From assembly GCF_001423745.1 (NCBI RefSeq), contig NZ_LMPC01000012.1, positions 617,107 to 681,106 of the forward strand: a stretch of 64,000 bases of DNA, in the 5' to 3' direction. Source of the stretch: Arthrobacter sp. Leaf337. GTDB taxonomy: Bacteria > Actinomycetota > Actinomycetes > Actinomycetales > Micrococcaceae. The translations under genes were made by a program, and so were the position numbers. Each line of letters begins with the position of its first letter. Position 1 is the first letter of the stretch. This document shows positions 19,252 to 28,988 of this stretch, in pieces. The notes below the pieces were generated by a model. It had not been told where the DNA came from, searched no databases, and worked only from the letters and a program-made list of their open reading frames with translations.

Positions 19252-21711
19252 CTATCCGCCGAGCGTCCAGTCGCGGATCTCCTCCATGTCCTCGCCGTGG
19301 CTGCGCGTGTGGTTGTGGGCCCGGATGCGCTGGTCCTGCAGCGACTGGCGCAGCAGCGAGTGCCGCTCTGCCAGTCCGGGAACCCGGTCGATGGCATCGA
19401 TGGCCAGCTGGAAGCGGTCAATCCCGTTGAGCATGGCCATGTCGAACGCCGTAGTCGTGGTTCCTTCTTCCTTGTAGCCGCGGACGTGCAGGCCTTCCTG
19501 GTTGGTGCGCCGGTAGGCCAGCCGGTGGATCAGGGACGGGTAGCCGTGGTAGGCGAAGATGATCGGCTTGTCCGCCGTGAAGATGCCGTCGAAGTCGCGC
19601 GAGCTCAGCCCGTGGGGGTGTTCGCTGGCGTCCTGAAGCCGCATCAGGTCCACCACGTTGACCACCCGGATCTTCAGCCCCGGGGCGCCTTCCTTCAGCA
19701 ACTCCGCGGCGGCGACGGTCTCAACGGTGGGAACGTCTCCGGCGCAGGCAAGCACCACGTCCGGCTCTTCGCCCGGCACCTCGGATCCGGCGAATTCCCA
19801 GATCCCCAGTCCCCGCTGGCAGTGGTGGGCGGCATCGGCCGGTCCCAGCCAGGTGGGTGAGGGCTGCTTTCCGCTGACCACGATGTTGACGTAGTCCCTG
19901 GACCCTAGGCAGTGCTCCATCACGGAGAGCAGCGTGTTGGCATCCGGCGGCAGGTAGACCCGGATGACCTCGGCCTTTTTGTTAACGGCGTGGTCGATGA
20001 AACCCGGGTCCTGGTGTGAGAAACCGTTGTGGTCCTGCTGCCACACGTGCGAGGACAGGACATAGTTCAGCGATGCCACCGGCTGGCGCCAGGCGAGCTC
20101 CCGGTGGACCTTAAGCCACTTGGCGTGCTGGTTGAACATGGAGTCGACGATGTGGATGAAGGCCTCGTAGCAGCTGAACACTCCGTGCCGGCCGGTCAGG
20201 AGGTAACCTTCCAGCCAGCCCTGGCAGAGGTGCTCGCTAAGCACCTCCATGACGCGGCCGGCCCGCGCAAGGTGCTCGTCGACGTCGTCGATCCGGTACT
20301 GCCAGACTTTGTCGGTGACGTCGTAGACGTCCTGGAGGCGGTTGGACGCGGTCTCATCGGGGCCGAAAAGCCGGAAAGTCTCCGGGTTTTGGGCAACAAC
20401 GTCCCGCATCCAGCCGCCGAGGGTGATCATGGCGCTGACCCGCTCCACCCCCGGCACGGGCACTTCGACCGCATGCTTGCGGTAGTCCGGCAGTTTGAGG
20501 TCGCGCAGCAGGATGCCGCCGTTGGCGTACGGCGTCGCACTCATCCGCAGTTCCCCGGCAGGAGCGTTTTCCGCGACGTCGGGGCGGAGCCGGCCGGCGT
20601 CGTCGAACAGCTCGCCCGGCCGGTAGGACTGGAGCCACTGTTCCAGTTGGGCAAGGTGCTCCGGGTTGGTGCGGACCTCGGACAGCGGCACCTGATGGCT
20701 CCGCCAGGTGCCCTCCACCTGCTTGCCGTCCACCTGCTTGGGGCCGGTCCAGCCCTTGGGCGAACGCAGCACAATCATGGGCCACTGGGCGGCCCCGGCG
20801 TCGTCACCGGCGTCGTCACCAGCGCCCTCTGACGACACGGCGTCGGCGGTGCGGCGCGCCGCCTGGATGGCGCGGATATCGGCCAGGCAGGTTTCCAGGA
20901 CAGCGGCGAAGTCGCGGTGGGCCCGTTCGACGTCGTCGGGATCCGTCACGGTGACGAAGTACGGTTTGTGGCCGTAGCCGCGCAGCAGCTGTTCCAGCTG
21001 TGCCTCGGGCATCCGGGCCAGGATGGTGGGGTTGGCGATCTTGTAGCCGTTCAGGTGCAGGATGGGCAGCACCGCGCCGTCAGCCACGGGGTCCAGGAAG
21101 TTGTGCGAGTGCCAGCTGGCCGCGAGCGGACCGGTTTCCGCCTCGCCGTCACCGATCACGACGGCGGTAATCAGCTTCGGATTGTCGAAGACGGACCCGT
21201 ACGCGTGCGCCAGGGAATACCCGAGTTCGCCGCCTTCGCTGATGGATCCCGGAGTCTCGGGAGCGGCGTGGCTGGGGATGCCGCCCGGGTAGGAGAACTG
21301 CCGGAACAGTTCAGCAAGCCCCGGTTCATCGTTGCCCACGTTGCTGTAGATCTCCGAGTAGGTGCCCTCCAGCCACGCGTTGGCCACCACGGCGGGGCCG
21401 CCGTGGCCGGGTCCGGCGATGAACAGCATCTCCTGCCGGTCCCGCCTGATGACCCGGTTGAGGTGGGCGTAGACGAAGTTGAGCCCTGGGGTGGTGCCCC
21501 AGTGGCCCAGGAGCCTGGACTTGGTATCCTCGGCGCGGAGGGGTTCGCGCAGCAGCGGGTTGGAGCGGAGGTAGATCTGGCCCACGGACAGGTAGTTCGC
21601 CGCCCGCCACCAGCGGTCCACGAGCCCGAGTTCGCTGCTGTCCCTTATTTCAGTCCTTGTACCGTGTGTCTTGGTGTCACTGACTGTGTCCCCACTCAGG
21701 GCGTCGGCCAT
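19252..21711 (-). CDS. xfp: Xylulose-5-phosphate/fructose-6-phosphate phosphoketolase
   Basis: 819 residues, a full-length member. Splits xylulose-5-P (and possibly fructose-6-P) with phosphate to acetyl-phosphate using thiamine diphosphate. GPGHGGPA near 101-108, [13 protein letters not shown] near 158-170 and GDGEAETGP near 188-196 are the phosphoketolase signatures. Good ribosome binding site GGAGGACC before ATG 21711. It offers a bypass of glycolysis that saves carbon as acetyl-P. No acetate kinase gene is visible nearby. Confidence 0.95.
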   Translation of the reverse strand: MADALSGDTVSDTKTHGTRTEIRDSSELGLVDRWWRAANYLSVGQIYLRSNPLLREPLRAEDTKSRLLGHWGTTPGLNFVYAHLNRVIRRDRQEMLFIAGPGHGGPAVVANAWLEGTYSEIYSNVGNDEPGLAELFRQFSYPGGIPSHAAPETPGSISEGGELGYSLAHAYGSVFDNPKLITAVVIGDGEAETGPLAASWHSHNFLDPVADGAVLPILHLNGYKIANPTILARMPEAQLEQLLRGYGHKPYFVTVTDPDDVERAHRDFAAVLETCLADIRAIQAARRTADAVSSEGAGDDAGDDAGAAQWPMIVLRSPKGWTGPKQVDGKQVEGTWRSHQVPLSEVRTNPEHLAQLEQWLQSYRPGELFDDAGRLRPDVAENAPAGELRMSATPYANGGILLRDLKLPDYRKHAVEVPVPGVERVSAMITLGGWMRDVVAQNPETFRLFGPDETASNRLQDVYDVTDKVWQYRIDDVDEHLARAGRVMEVLSEHLCQGWLEGYLLTGRHGVFSCYEAFIHIVDSMFNQHAKWLKVHRELAWRQPVASLNYVLSSHVWQQDHNGFSHQDPGFIDHAVNKKAEVIRVYLPPDANTLLSVMEHCLGSRDYVNIVVSGKQPSPTWLGPADAAHHCQRGLGIWEFAGSEVPGEEPDVVLACAGDVPTVETVAAAELLKEGAPGLKIRVVNVVDLMRLQDASEHPHGLSSRDFDGIFTADKPIIFAYHGYPSLIHRLAYRRTNQEGLHVRGYKEEGTTTTAFDMAMLNGIDRFQLAIDAIDRVPGLAERHSLLRQSLQDQRIRAHNHTRSHGEDMEEIRDWTLGG

Positions 21712-21837
21712 GGCGGTCCTCCGTTTCCGTCAATGCCGCCGTCGGCAGCGTCCTCCCCCATCGCAACATCTTCGGGGCACGGGCACAACCTATGCGCGGG
21801 TGGGTTGTCCTGCCAACGGGTAGTCTGTCATCCAGAA

Positions 21838-22437
21838 ATGTTCACGCTGACCATCAACCAAACGGACAGCCGGCGCGACGGCGACCGGGTGCCGCAGTTG
21901 CTCAAGGACCTGCGGCACATACCGGCGCGCCTTGACTTCGACCGGTCGGTTGAGGACGAGGTCCAGGGCATCGTTGAGTGTCCGCACCAGGCGGTGGAGG
22001 CTGCCCTGATCGCCCTTCGCTGCGGCACCTGGTTCGTGGGAATCGGCGTGGGGCCGGTTAATGAACCGCTGCCCAACCAGATCAAGGACGCCACCGGGCA
22101 CGGACTGATCTACGCCCGCCGCGCGGTCGACCGTCTGCGGAACTGCAAGGAACGCGTCCCCGTTGCGGTTGACGGTCCGTTCGCCGATCTCGCCGCGGAA
22201 GCTGAGGCTGTCCTGAAGCTCCTCGGCCACATTGTGCATGACCGCAGCGCGGCAGAGTGGCGTGTCCTGGATTTGCTGACACCCGGCGTGCGGGGCCAGC
22301 AAAAGGCTGTGGCCCAGGAGCTTGGCATTACCACCCAAGCCGTCAGCAAGGCCGTGGCAAGGGCCCAGTGGAACGAGGAACACGCGGCCCGCCCGGCCGC
22401 GGCACGGCTGCTCCAGCTGATCCTCGAGGTCCGCTGA
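21838..22437 (+). CDS. SatD-like HTH protein
   Basis: 199 residues from ATG 21838. The N-terminal part (about 5-130) resembles the SatD-like nucleotide-cyclase-related fold, with DRVPQLL and GDEVQG-like positions (VEDEVQGI). The C-terminal 60 residues form a helix-turn-helix, QQKAVAQELGITTQAVSKAV. This architecture is seen repeatedly in actinobacteria, but its ligand and targets are unknown to me. It is divergent from xfp with a 126-base shared upstream region, so it could regulate xfp; that is inference from position only. Confidence 0.7.
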   Translation: MFTLTINQTDSRRDGDRVPQLLKDLRHIPARLDFDRSVEDEVQGIVECPHQAVEAALIALRCGTWFVGIGVGPVNEPLPNQIKDATGHGLIYARRAVDRLRNCKERVPVAVDGPFADLAAEAEAVLKLLGHIVHDRSAAEWRVLDLLTPGVRGQQKAVAQELGITTQAVSKAVARAQWNEEHAARPAAARLLQLILEVR

Positions 22438-22484
22438 GCCGCTGCAGAGCGCGCTTTACCTGGCGGCGCCCGGGAAGCAGTTTC

Positions 22485-23345
22485 CTAGGACAGCAGGCTG
22501 CGCAGAACGTGGGCGGCGCCGTCGTCATGGACGGACATGGTGACCTCGTCCGCGGCGGCAACCACTTCGTCGGGAGCCTGGCCCATGGCGACGCCGCGGC
22601 CAGCCCAAGTGAGCATCTCGATGTCGTTGCGGCCGTCGCCGATTGCCACCGTGAGGTGCGACTCGATGCTCAGGTGCCCCCGGAGGTGTTCCAGGGCGCT
22701 GGCCTTGGTGACGCCTTCCGCGGCAATGTCCAGCCACGCGGTCCAGCCGACGGAATACGTGACGCCGGACAGGCCGATGTGCTTGATGGCCTCGTTGAAC
22801 TCCTCGGACGTATTTTCGGAGCTAAAGACCACCACGCGCACGGCGGTGGCGTCGAGCATGGTCTGGAAATCCACACCGATGGCCTCCACGCCGAAGCTCG
22901 CGTCCTGGAAGCGTTCGGTGGAGAGGAAGTTGCCGTGCTCGTCCTCCAGCGCGTACTTGGCCATGGGAAGCCGCTTGCGGAGGGCGCGGAGCGCCGGACC
23001 CGGATCAAACGTGGCCTTGCGGATGACTTCGTAGCCGTCCGGGTGGGCCGGATCCAGCCGGAGCGTCACACCGCCGTTGCAGCACACCGCGTAGCCCGTC
23101 TCGATCCCGATCTGCTCGATGATGGGCAGGGTGGCATTCAGGGACCGGCCGGTGGCGATCATGACTTCGTGGCCCGCAGCTACAACCGCCTGGGCCGCTT
23201 CACGCACGGGAGCCGACATGTGGCCGTCGTGGTTGACCAGGGTGCCGTCCACGTCCAGGGCCACCATGAGCCTGGTTGGGTTGTTCTTGCCGTTGTTTCG
23301 CTGGTCATCGTTGCCAGCGACTGAGGTTTCAGTCAATGTTGTCAT
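22485..23345 (-). CDS. HAD-superfamily hydrolase, Cof type
   Basis: 286 residues. LDVDGTLV near 29-36 is HAD motif I, with nucleophile and acid aspartates. ATGRSLN near 75-81 is motif II. GDGRNDIEML near the C-terminus is motif IV. A type IIB cap lies in between. Such proteins dephosphorylate sugar phosphates or flavin and pyridoxal phosphates; the substrate cannot be assigned. The first 25 residues are Asn/Asp-rich and may not be part of the fold, and an ATG at codon 27 is possible. Confidence 0.88.
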   Translation of the reverse strand: MTTLTETSVAGNDDQRNNGKNNPTRLMVALDVDGTLVNHDGHMSAPVREAAQAVVAAGHEVMIATGRSLNATLPIIEQIGIETGYAVCCNGGVTLRLDPAHPDGYEVIRKATFDPGPALRALRKRLPMAKYALEDEHGNFLSTERFQDASFGVEAIGVDFQTMLDATAVRVVVFSSENTSEEFNEAIKHIGLSGVTYSVGWTAWLDIAAEGVTKASALEHLRGHLSIESHLTVAIGDGRNDIEMLTWAGRGVAMGQAPDEVVAAADEVTMSVHDDGAAHVLRSLLS

Positions 23346-23414
23346 TCACCTAGTACAGCAGACGCCCCCGGACAGCCGCTAGGACGCACGCCACAGCCAG
23401 TGTTAACTTGTGGT

Positions 23415-23448
23415 AAACACCCACAGTTTGTCCACACTGTGAGTGTTT
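23415..23448. promoter_or_regulatory. Inverted repeat enclosing a DnaA-box-like sequence
   Basis: Arms AAACACCCACAGT (23415-23427) and ACTGTGAGTGTTT (23436-23448) match in 12 of 13 positions. The loop spans a TTGTCCACA at 23428-23436, the form of DnaA box common in Streptomyces. It lies between the divergent HAD and AbiEi-like genes. Confidence 0.5.
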
Positions 23449-23500
23449 GCCTGCGTGTCACCCGACGCCGTGTGCGGGCGCGAAATCCCCGCGGGGCAGT

Positions 23501-23549
23501 CAACTCCCCGCGGCGTTCCAGGGGGAGTGGCCCACTTCGAGGGGAGTTG
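23501..23549. repeat. Inverted repeat upstream of the AbiEi-like gene
   Basis: CAACTCCCC at 23501-23509 and GGGGAGTTG at 23541-23549 are perfect complements around a 31-base spacer rich in further G runs. This lies 68 bases before the assigned start of the gene. Confidence 0.45.
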
Positions 23550-23556
23550 CGGGGAC

Positions 23557-23565
23557 TTATCCACA
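23557..23565 (+). promoter_or_regulatory. Perfect DnaA box
   Basis: TTATCCACA, identical to the high-affinity DnaA box consensus, 52 bases before the AbiEi-like start. A second, variant box is at 23428-23436. Two isolated boxes do not make an origin; they could titrate DnaA or let it control transcription. Confidence 0.45.
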
Positions 23566-23616
23566 TCCGGTCGGGTGCATCTGGCTGCGTCGGGAAGGCC
23601 AGCCCAGCATGGGAGC

Positions 23617-24660
23617 ATGGATTCCACTCCCCCAACGCTCATACTTGCCAGCCGAAGGCGTGCCCTCACAGGAAGCAGCCGGAGCCTAAGCCGCGCCTAC
23701 AACAATGGCGAATTGGTAAGGGTCAGATTCGGCGTCTACTACAACAAGCCGGCCTGGCTCGCGCTCAAAGCTTGGCAACGATATTCGGCCACGATTGCTG
23801 CAGTTGCGTGCTGTGACCCGTCGGCGGCCTTCTGTTACCTGACGGCGCTTCGGCTCTGGCGATTGCCCCTCCCCCGGGTGCCGGAGCACATTCACATCGT
23901 CACTCAGTCACCCCACAAAGCTGGTCGGCTCCCGCCAACCACCCGGGCTGCCAGGGATCCGAAGACAGGCCTCACCGGGCTGGAGCACACGCGAAGCTAC
24001 GGAATTTACCGGCATCACTGGGCCGCTGACATCGTAGAACACCGGGGCGTAGCAGTCACTTCGCTCGTCCAGACGGTTGTTGACTGCATCGTCCGAATGG
24101 AGCTGCCGGAGGCTGTGGCCGTTACGGATGCGGTGCTGGGAAGCCGCCGCACTACCGGCGAGGGCCTCACCCGGCAGGAATTGCTGGACGAATCGGCCCG
24201 ACTTCGGTCAGCGGCCAAACGCCGCCGGCTCCTGGAGGTACTCGCGCTGGCCGACGAGGCATCCGAATCCGTCGGTGAATCCCGGAGCAGGGCGCTCATC
24301 CACGTCCTTGGGCTCCCCGCGCCCGTCCTGCAACACTGTTTCTACGACGACGATGGCCTCATCGGGCGGACGGATTTCTACTGGCCCGAACAACGCGTCA
24401 TCGGGGAATTCGACGGCGACGCAAAGTATCTCGACGACGCCCTTCTCGGCGAAAGGAGCACCCGCGAAGCCATTCTGGCCGAGAAGAAACGGGAGGACCG
24501 GCTTCGGGCGCTCGGCTACAAAGTTGTCCGCTGGGACTGGAAAACCGCAACCAACGCACGGCTGCTGAGTCGCAAGCTCGCGGCCGCAGGGATCACAGCG
24601 CGAAAATCCCCGCCGCGTGGCCAAATCCCCCTGGCGTTACCCGGGGAGTCGACCACGTGA
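23617..24660 (+). CDS. AbiEi-antitoxin-like N-terminus with DUF559/PD-(D/E)xK-like C-terminus
   Basis: 347 residues from ATG 23617; the open frame extends further upstream, but that part covers repeats and DnaA boxes. Residues 1-50 look like the winged-helix AbiEi antitoxin-type domain (LTGSSRSLSRAYNNGELVRV). The C-terminal 100 residues carry D253 (RTDFYWPE), E264 and D266 (EFDG), K270 and a late GYKVVRWDW, as in DUF559/Vsr-like nucleases. No cognate AbiEii nucleotidyltransferase toxin is next to it. Solitary copies are common in Arthrobacter-type genomes; role unknown. Ribosome binding site weak. Confidence 0.72.
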   Translation: MDSTPPTLILASRRRALTGSSRSLSRAYNNGELVRVRFGVYYNKPAWLALKAWQRYSATIAAVACCDPSAAFCYLTALRLWRLPLPRVPEHIHIVTQSPHKAGRLPPTTRAARDPKTGLTGLEHTRSYGIYRHHWAADIVEHRGVAVTSLVQTVVDCIVRMELPEAVAVTDAVLGSRRTTGEGLTRQELLDESARLRSAAKRRRLLEVLALADEASESVGESRSRALIHVLGLPAPVLQHCFYDDDGLIGRTDFYWPEQRVIGEFDGDAKYLDDALLGERSTREAILAEKKREDRLRALGYKVVRWDWKTATNARLLSRKLAAAGITARKSPPRGQIPLALPGESTT

Positions 24661-24688
24661 CGGGGACTCTTCGTTGGAGAACCCGAAA

Positions 24689-25969
24689 CTACAGGACCGG
24701 CAGCACTTCCAGGCCACCGAGGTACTTCTGAAGCGCGCGGGGGACGTTTACGGAGCCGTCCTCGTTCTGGTGGTGCTCAAGGATGGCCACAATCCAGCGC
24801 GTGGTGGCCAGCGTGCCGTTGAGGGTGGCGACGGCGCGGGTACCCTTGGGCGCACCGTCCTCGTTCAGCACCCGCTCACGGATGTTCAGGCGGCGGGCCT
24901 GGAACGTGGTGCAGTTGGAGGTGGACGTCAGTTCGCGGTAGGCGCCCTGCGTGGGCACCCAGGCTTCGCAGTCGAACTTGCGGGCCGCAGAGTTGCCCAG
25001 GTCGCCGGCGGCGGTATCGATCACACGGTACGGCAGCTCGCACTTGGCCAGCATCTCCTCTTCCCATGCGAGCAGGCGCTCGTGCTCGGCAGCTGCCTCT
25101 TCCACCGTGGTGTAGATGAACATTTCCACCTTGTTGAACTGGTGGACCCGGATGATTCCGCGGGTGTCCTTGCCGTGTGACCCTGCCTCGCGGCGGTAGC
25201 AGGAGCTCTGGCCCGCGTAACGGATGGGGCCGGCGGAGAGGTCCAGGATCTCGTCCGCGTGGTAGCCGGCGAGGGCCACCTCCGAGGTGCCCACCAGGTA
25301 GAGGTCGTCCTCGGCGAGGCGGTAGATCTCGGCGTCGTGCTTGACGTCGAATCCGGTGCCCTGCATCGTTTCCGGACGGACCAGCGTGGGGGTGATCATG
25401 GGGACGAAACCTGCATCGATGGCCTGTTCCATGGCCATCTGCAGGAGCGCCATCTCCAGCCGGGCGCCGACGCCGCGGAGGAAGTAGAAGCGCGAACCGG
25501 ATACCTTGGCGCCGCGCTCCATGTCGATGGCGCCGATCAGCTCACCGATTTCCAGGTGGTCCTTCGGCTCGAAATCCGGGAATTCGCGGGGTTCGCCGAC
25601 GGTCTTGACCACAATGTAGTCGTCCTCGCCGCCTTCCGGAACGCCGTCCACAATCAGGTTGGGGATGGCGCGGAGCAGTTCCTCCTGCTGGGCCTGGGCA
25701 ACGTCGGCCTCGGCCGAGGCGGCCTTGACCGAGGCGGCCAGGACCTTGACCTCCGCCAGCAGGGCCTGCTTTTCCTCGCCCTTGGCCTGCGCCACCTTCT
25801 TGCCGAAGACATTCTGCTCGGCGCGGAGGTTTTCGAAGCGGATCAATGCCGCGCGCCTGGCCGCGTCTGCTGAGATGATCGCATCCACCACGGATTCGTC
25901 GGCGCCGCGGGCGCGCTGGCTGGCACGGAACTTGTCCGGATTTTCGCTGAGGTCTTTTACGTCGATCAC
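24689..25969 (-). CDS. serS: Seryl-tRNA synthetase
   Basis: 426 residues from GTG 25969. Charges tRNA-Ser and tRNA-Sec-type substrates with serine. The N-terminal 100 residues form the long antiparallel coiled-coil arm (Glu/Lys/Ala-rich). Class II motifs follow: motif 2 [14 protein letters not shown] near 260-273 and motif 3 with [15 protein letters not shown] near 385-399. Convergent with the AbiEi-like gene; divergent from the diacylglycerol kinase-like gene. Confidence 0.97.
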   Translation of the reverse strand: MIDVKDLSENPDKFRASQRARGADESVVDAIISADAARRAALIRFENLRAEQNVFGKKVAQAKGEEKQALLAEVKVLAASVKAASAEADVAQAQQEELLRAIPNLIVDGVPEGGEDDYIVVKTVGEPREFPDFEPKDHLEIGELIGAIDMERGAKVSGSRFYFLRGVGARLEMALLQMAMEQAIDAGFVPMITPTLVRPETMQGTGFDVKHDAEIYRLAEDDLYLVGTSEVALAGYHADEILDLSAGPIRYAGQSSCYRREAGSHGKDTRGIIRVHQFNKVEMFIYTTVEEAAAEHERLLAWEEEMLAKCELPYRVIDTAAGDLGNSAARKFDCEAWVPTQGAYRELTSTSNCTTFQARRLNIRERVLNEDGAPKGTRAVATLNGTLATTRWIVAILEHHQNEDGSVNVPRALQKYLGGLEVLPVL

Positions 25970-26046
25970 CAGACAAGAGTATCGAATCCGCCCGGGATGG
26001 CACGGTGGGCCGTGCGGAGGTCCGTGCGGGATAGTGTTGGAGCACC

Positions 26047-27141
26047 ATGAACGATTGGCTGCTCTACCTCATCATTGCTGCGGCCCTGGCTTTCGCGGTC
26101 TCCAGCTGGTGGGGCGTCCGGAGGCTCAAGGCGCTGCACACACGGAGTGCGGTCCAAGAGGACACGTACCATCCGGGCCTGGTGCAGCAGAAGGTGGCCG
26201 TGGTGATGAACCCGGTCAAGGCCAAATCGGCCGAAGCCCGCGCCCTCATCCAGCGCGCCTGCCTGTCGGCCGGCTGGGACGCTCCCGTCTTTTTCGAAAC
26301 AACCTCAGAAGACCCCGGATATTCGCAGGCCGACGCGGCACTCAAAAGCGGGGCCGACGTCGTCCTTGTGGGCGGCGGGGACGGCACGGTACGCGCTGTG
26401 GCCGAGAAGCTGGCCCACACGAACGTGCCGATGGGCATCATCCCGCTCGGCACCGGAAACCTGCTGGCCAGGAACATCCACCTGGACGTCAACGACCTCC
26501 ACGGCAGCATCCAGACGGCGCTCTTCGGACACCAGCGGCATATCGACACGGCGCGCATGGCCATCCGCAATTCGCGGACGGGCGCCTCGTCGGAGCATGT
26601 GTTCCTGGTGATTGCCGGCATGGGCATGGACGCCGAAGTCGTCGGGGACACCAACGACGGGCTGAAGAAGGCAGTGGGCTGGCTGGCCTACACCGAGGCC
26701 GGAGTCAGGCACCTGCCCGGTCGGCGGAAGAAGGTCTCCATTGCCCTGGACGACCAGCCGGAACAGTCCCGGAAGATCCGCAGCGTGCTGTTCGCCAACT
26801 GCGGCCTGATTCCGGGTGGCATCGACTTCATCCCGCAGGCGATGATCGACGACGGCATGCTGGATGTGGTGGTGATGAGCCCGCGCAGCGCCATCGGGTG
26901 GATTGCGATGTACACAAAGATTATGTTCAAGCACAAGAGGAACTTGCCGGTGATGAGCTACTACCGCTCCGGCAAGATCGTGATCAAATGTGCGGAGCCA
27001 GTTGCCACGCAGGTCGACGGCGATCCCTCCGGCGAAGCGACAGACGTTACCGTCCAGGTGGCGCCGGGATCACTGTTGGTGCGGGTTACGGAAAGCAAGG
27101 GCGGCGAACCGTCCGCAGGGGAAGCTTCCACCCCGCAGTAG
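26047..27141 (+). CDS. Diacylglycerol kinase-like lipid kinase
   Basis: 364 residues. An N-terminal membrane segment (about 4-22) precedes the catalytic domain. [14 protein letters not shown] near 109-122 is the nucleotide-binding GGDGT motif, and [14 protein letters not shown] near 135-148 is the second signature. The family phosphorylates diacylglycerol or sphingoid lipids to recycle lipid at the membrane. Members of this group also include genes annotated DagK/YegS; the exact lipid is unknown. Divergent from serS. Confidence 0.88.
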   Translation: MNDWLLYLIIAAALAFAVSSWWGVRRLKALHTRSAVQEDTYHPGLVQQKVAVVMNPVKAKSAEARALIQRACLSAGWDAPVFFETTSEDPGYSQADAALKSGADVVLVGGGDGTVRAVAEKLAHTNVPMGIIPLGTGNLLARNIHLDVNDLHGSIQTALFGHQRHIDTARMAIRNSRTGASSEHVFLVIAGMGMDAEVVGDTNDGLKKAVGWLAYTEAGVRHLPGRRKKVSIALDDQPEQSRKIRSVLFANCGLIPGGIDFIPQAMIDDGMLDVVVMSPRSAIGWIAMYTKIMFKHKRNLPVMSYYRSGKIVIKCAEPVATQVDGDPSGEATDVTVQVAPGSLLVRVTESKGGEPSAGEASTPQ

Positions 27142-27177
27142 GCCTCCGGAAGGACGCTTCCTGCGGGGACGCCGGAA

Positions 27178-27387
27178 TCAGGCGCTGGCCTTCTTCTCCT
27201 CCGCCTCGGCTGCGGCCTTTGCCGCCGCGCGGGCTTCGGACTGTTCGCGGATCATGGCTTGCTCCTCTTCGAAGCGCAGGCGATCCGCCCTGTCTGCATC
27301 GTCGCCGTCCCAGTCCTGGTTTTCGGCAGTCGGCTTGGGATTGACAATCATTCCCTGGCCGTCATTGTCGCTGCTGGTTCCTGACAT
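27178..27387 (-). CDS. Small conserved hypothetical protein
   Basis: 69 residues from ATG 27387, chosen because AAGGAG lies 8 bases upstream; the frame stays open to 27432. The N-terminal half is hydrophilic and disordered-looking, and the C-terminal half (RLRFEEEQAMIREQSEARAA) is a charged Ala/Glu helix that could form a coiled coil. No known domain is recognised. Convergent with the lipid kinase gene and downstream of no obvious operon partner. Confidence 0.6.
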   Translation of the reverse strand: MSGTSSDNDGQGMIVNPKPTAENQDWDGDDADRADRLRFEEEQAMIREQSEARAAAKAAAEAEEKKASA

Positions 27388-27480
27388 TGACCCGCTCCTT
27401 CCGGTAGAGGTCTTCCCCAATGGATCAGGCAAGCATACGCACTGCTGTGCGGGCGGGGAAGTACCCCGAGGGGCATTTGC

Positions 27481-28464
27481 CTAAGCTGTGGGCGAACCTT
27501 GCGGGGCATGGACGGGAGCGACCGATGCCCCTCGGAGTATCCCTGCCACCCATTCATGTGCGGCCTGGAATGCTTGGTCGGAGGTGTGCGGTGCCACGTC
27601 CGGGCTCTGCGCATCGGCCCGCGGGTAGGAGCCGAGGAATCGTGTGGCCGGGCTGATCCGGTGCAAACCGGCCAGGGCGTCGGCAACGCGGGCGTCCTCC
27701 ACATGGCCGTCGGCGTCGATGCTGAAGAAATAGTGACCGAGGTACTGGCCGGTGGGGCGCGACTCGATGCGGCTAAGGTTCACCCCGCGGGTGGCGAATT
27801 GGTCCAGGATCTCCATCAGGGCACCCGGCCGGTCCTCCGGCAGCGGTACTACCACCGTCGTCTTGTCAGCGCCGGTGCGGTGGGGAAGTGCCCCGGGCCG
27901 GCTGACCAGGACAAAGCGCGTCACGGCGCCGGGGTTGTCGCCGATGTTCTCCGCGAGCACATGCAGCCCGGGCTGCTCGGTGGCCACGATCGGGGCGCAG
28001 ATGGCGGCGTCGTAGTGGACCCCGTCCTCGTCCAGCAGCCCCATTGCCCCCGCGGCCGTTGAGGATGCTGGAATGTATTCCACATTCGGCATGTTCGCTT
28101 CAACCCAGAGCCTGCACTGGGCCCAGGCGTGTCCGTGGGTGGATATCCGGCGGATATCCCGGATTTCCACGCCGGGGCGGGCCACCAGGACAAAGCTGAT
28201 GGGCACCAAAGCCTCGCGGACGATCCTCAGCTCTTGGCCGGACGCGATGGCATCCAGGGTAGCCGTGACGCCGCCCTCCACGGAATTTTCGATGGGCACC
28301 ATGGCGGCATCGGCTGATCCGTCACGGACCTTGTCCAGCGCAGTGTTCACATTGGAGGAGGGAATGCGGACGGCCTCGACGGCGCCCGGCACCTGCATCA
28401 GTGCCGCCTCAGTGAACGTCCCCTCCGGGCCGAGGAAGGTGTAGGTGACGGGCGACGCGGGCAT
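27481..28464 (-). CDS. pheA: Prephenate dehydratase
   Basis: 327 residues from ATG 28464 with GAAGGA upstream. Converts prephenate to phenylpyruvate in phenylalanine synthesis. The N-terminal catalytic domain has FLGPEGTFTEAAL near 9-21 and AVTRFVLVSR near 190-200, holding the TRF motif. The ACT domain follows with GALMEILDQFATRGVNLSRI and ESRP, which bind phenylalanine for feedback inhibition. No chorismate mutase domain is fused. About 45 extra residues after the ACT domain are Ala/Pro/His-rich. Confidence 0.95.
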   Translation of the reverse strand: MPASPVTYTFLGPEGTFTEAALMQVPGAVEAVRIPSSNVNTALDKVRDGSADAAMVPIENSVEGGVTATLDAIASGQELRIVREALVPISFVLVARPGVEIRDIRRISTHGHAWAQCRLWVEANMPNVEYIPASSTAAGAMGLLDEDGVHYDAAICAPIVATEQPGLHVLAENIGDNPGAVTRFVLVSRPGALPHRTGADKTTVVVPLPEDRPGALMEILDQFATRGVNLSRIESRPTGQYLGHYFFSIDADGHVEDARVADALAGLHRISPATRFLGSYPRADAQSPDVAPHTSDQAFQAAHEWVAGILRGASVAPVHAPQGSPTA

Positions 28465-28546
28465 GGACTGTCCTTCTCGATAATCTAAGCGCCGCCCGGC
28501 GGGCGGCCTGGCGGCAACTGCGGTGCCGCAGGTACTGGCAGAAGCG

Positions 28547-28873
28547 CTAGAGGATGACCGGCTTGAGGCCGTTGTCCGAAACGAGCGGCAGGCCCGATTC
28601 AAGCCATTGGTCCATTCCGCCGGCCACGTTGATGGCGGTATAGCCCTGCCCCACGAGCCATTTGGCAGCCCGCAACGAGCGGCCGCCTGTGCGGCAAATA
28701 ACGTACAGGTCCTCGTCCGGATCCAGTTCTCCGAGCCGGCCCGGCAGCTGGTCCAGCGGTATGTGCAGGGCACCTTCGGCGTGCCCGGCCGACCACTCGT
28801 AGTCCTCCCGCACATCAAGGATCTTGGCGTCGGCGGGAACGTCGGTCACGGTCACGGTTTCGAAGTCGCTCAT
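28547..28873 (-). CDS. Single-domain rhodanese-like protein
   Basis: 108 residues. A stand-alone rhodanese fold: DVREDYEWSAGHAEGA near 20-35 and the active loop CRTGGRS at 60-66, with an intact catalytic cysteine (C60). Transfers sulfane sulfur or acts as a sulfur carrier; the partner is unknown. Lies 82 bases upstream of pheA on the same strand. Divergent from peptidase E. Confidence 0.9.
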   Translation of the reverse strand: MSDFETVTVTDVPADAKILDVREDYEWSAGHAEGALHIPLDQLPGRLGELDPDEDLYVICRTGGRSLRAAKWLVGQGYTAINVAGGMDQWLESGLPLVSDNGLKPVIL

Positions 28874-28988
28874 GGAAATCCTCTCCGGAAAATGAAGGTC
28901 TGCCTCCAGCGTAGCCGCCGCCGGAGGCAGGCACCCCGAATCCGGAGCACGTTACGCTTCAAGGTGACCGCAAAGGAGGGAATCGTCG

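Noticed and set aside
20917..21837. Plus-strand extension upstream of the SatD-like protein
   Set aside because: Runs antisense to phosphoketolase; the family length and ATG at 21838 give the true start.
23428..23565. A replication origin
   Set aside because: Only two DnaA boxes, no AT-rich unwinding region and no dnaA or dnaN gene nearby.
23443..23616. N-terminal extension of the AbiEi-like protein by 58 residues
   Set aside because: The extension covers an inverted repeat and a DnaA box and shows no conserved domain; the winged-helix domain starts just after ATG 23617.
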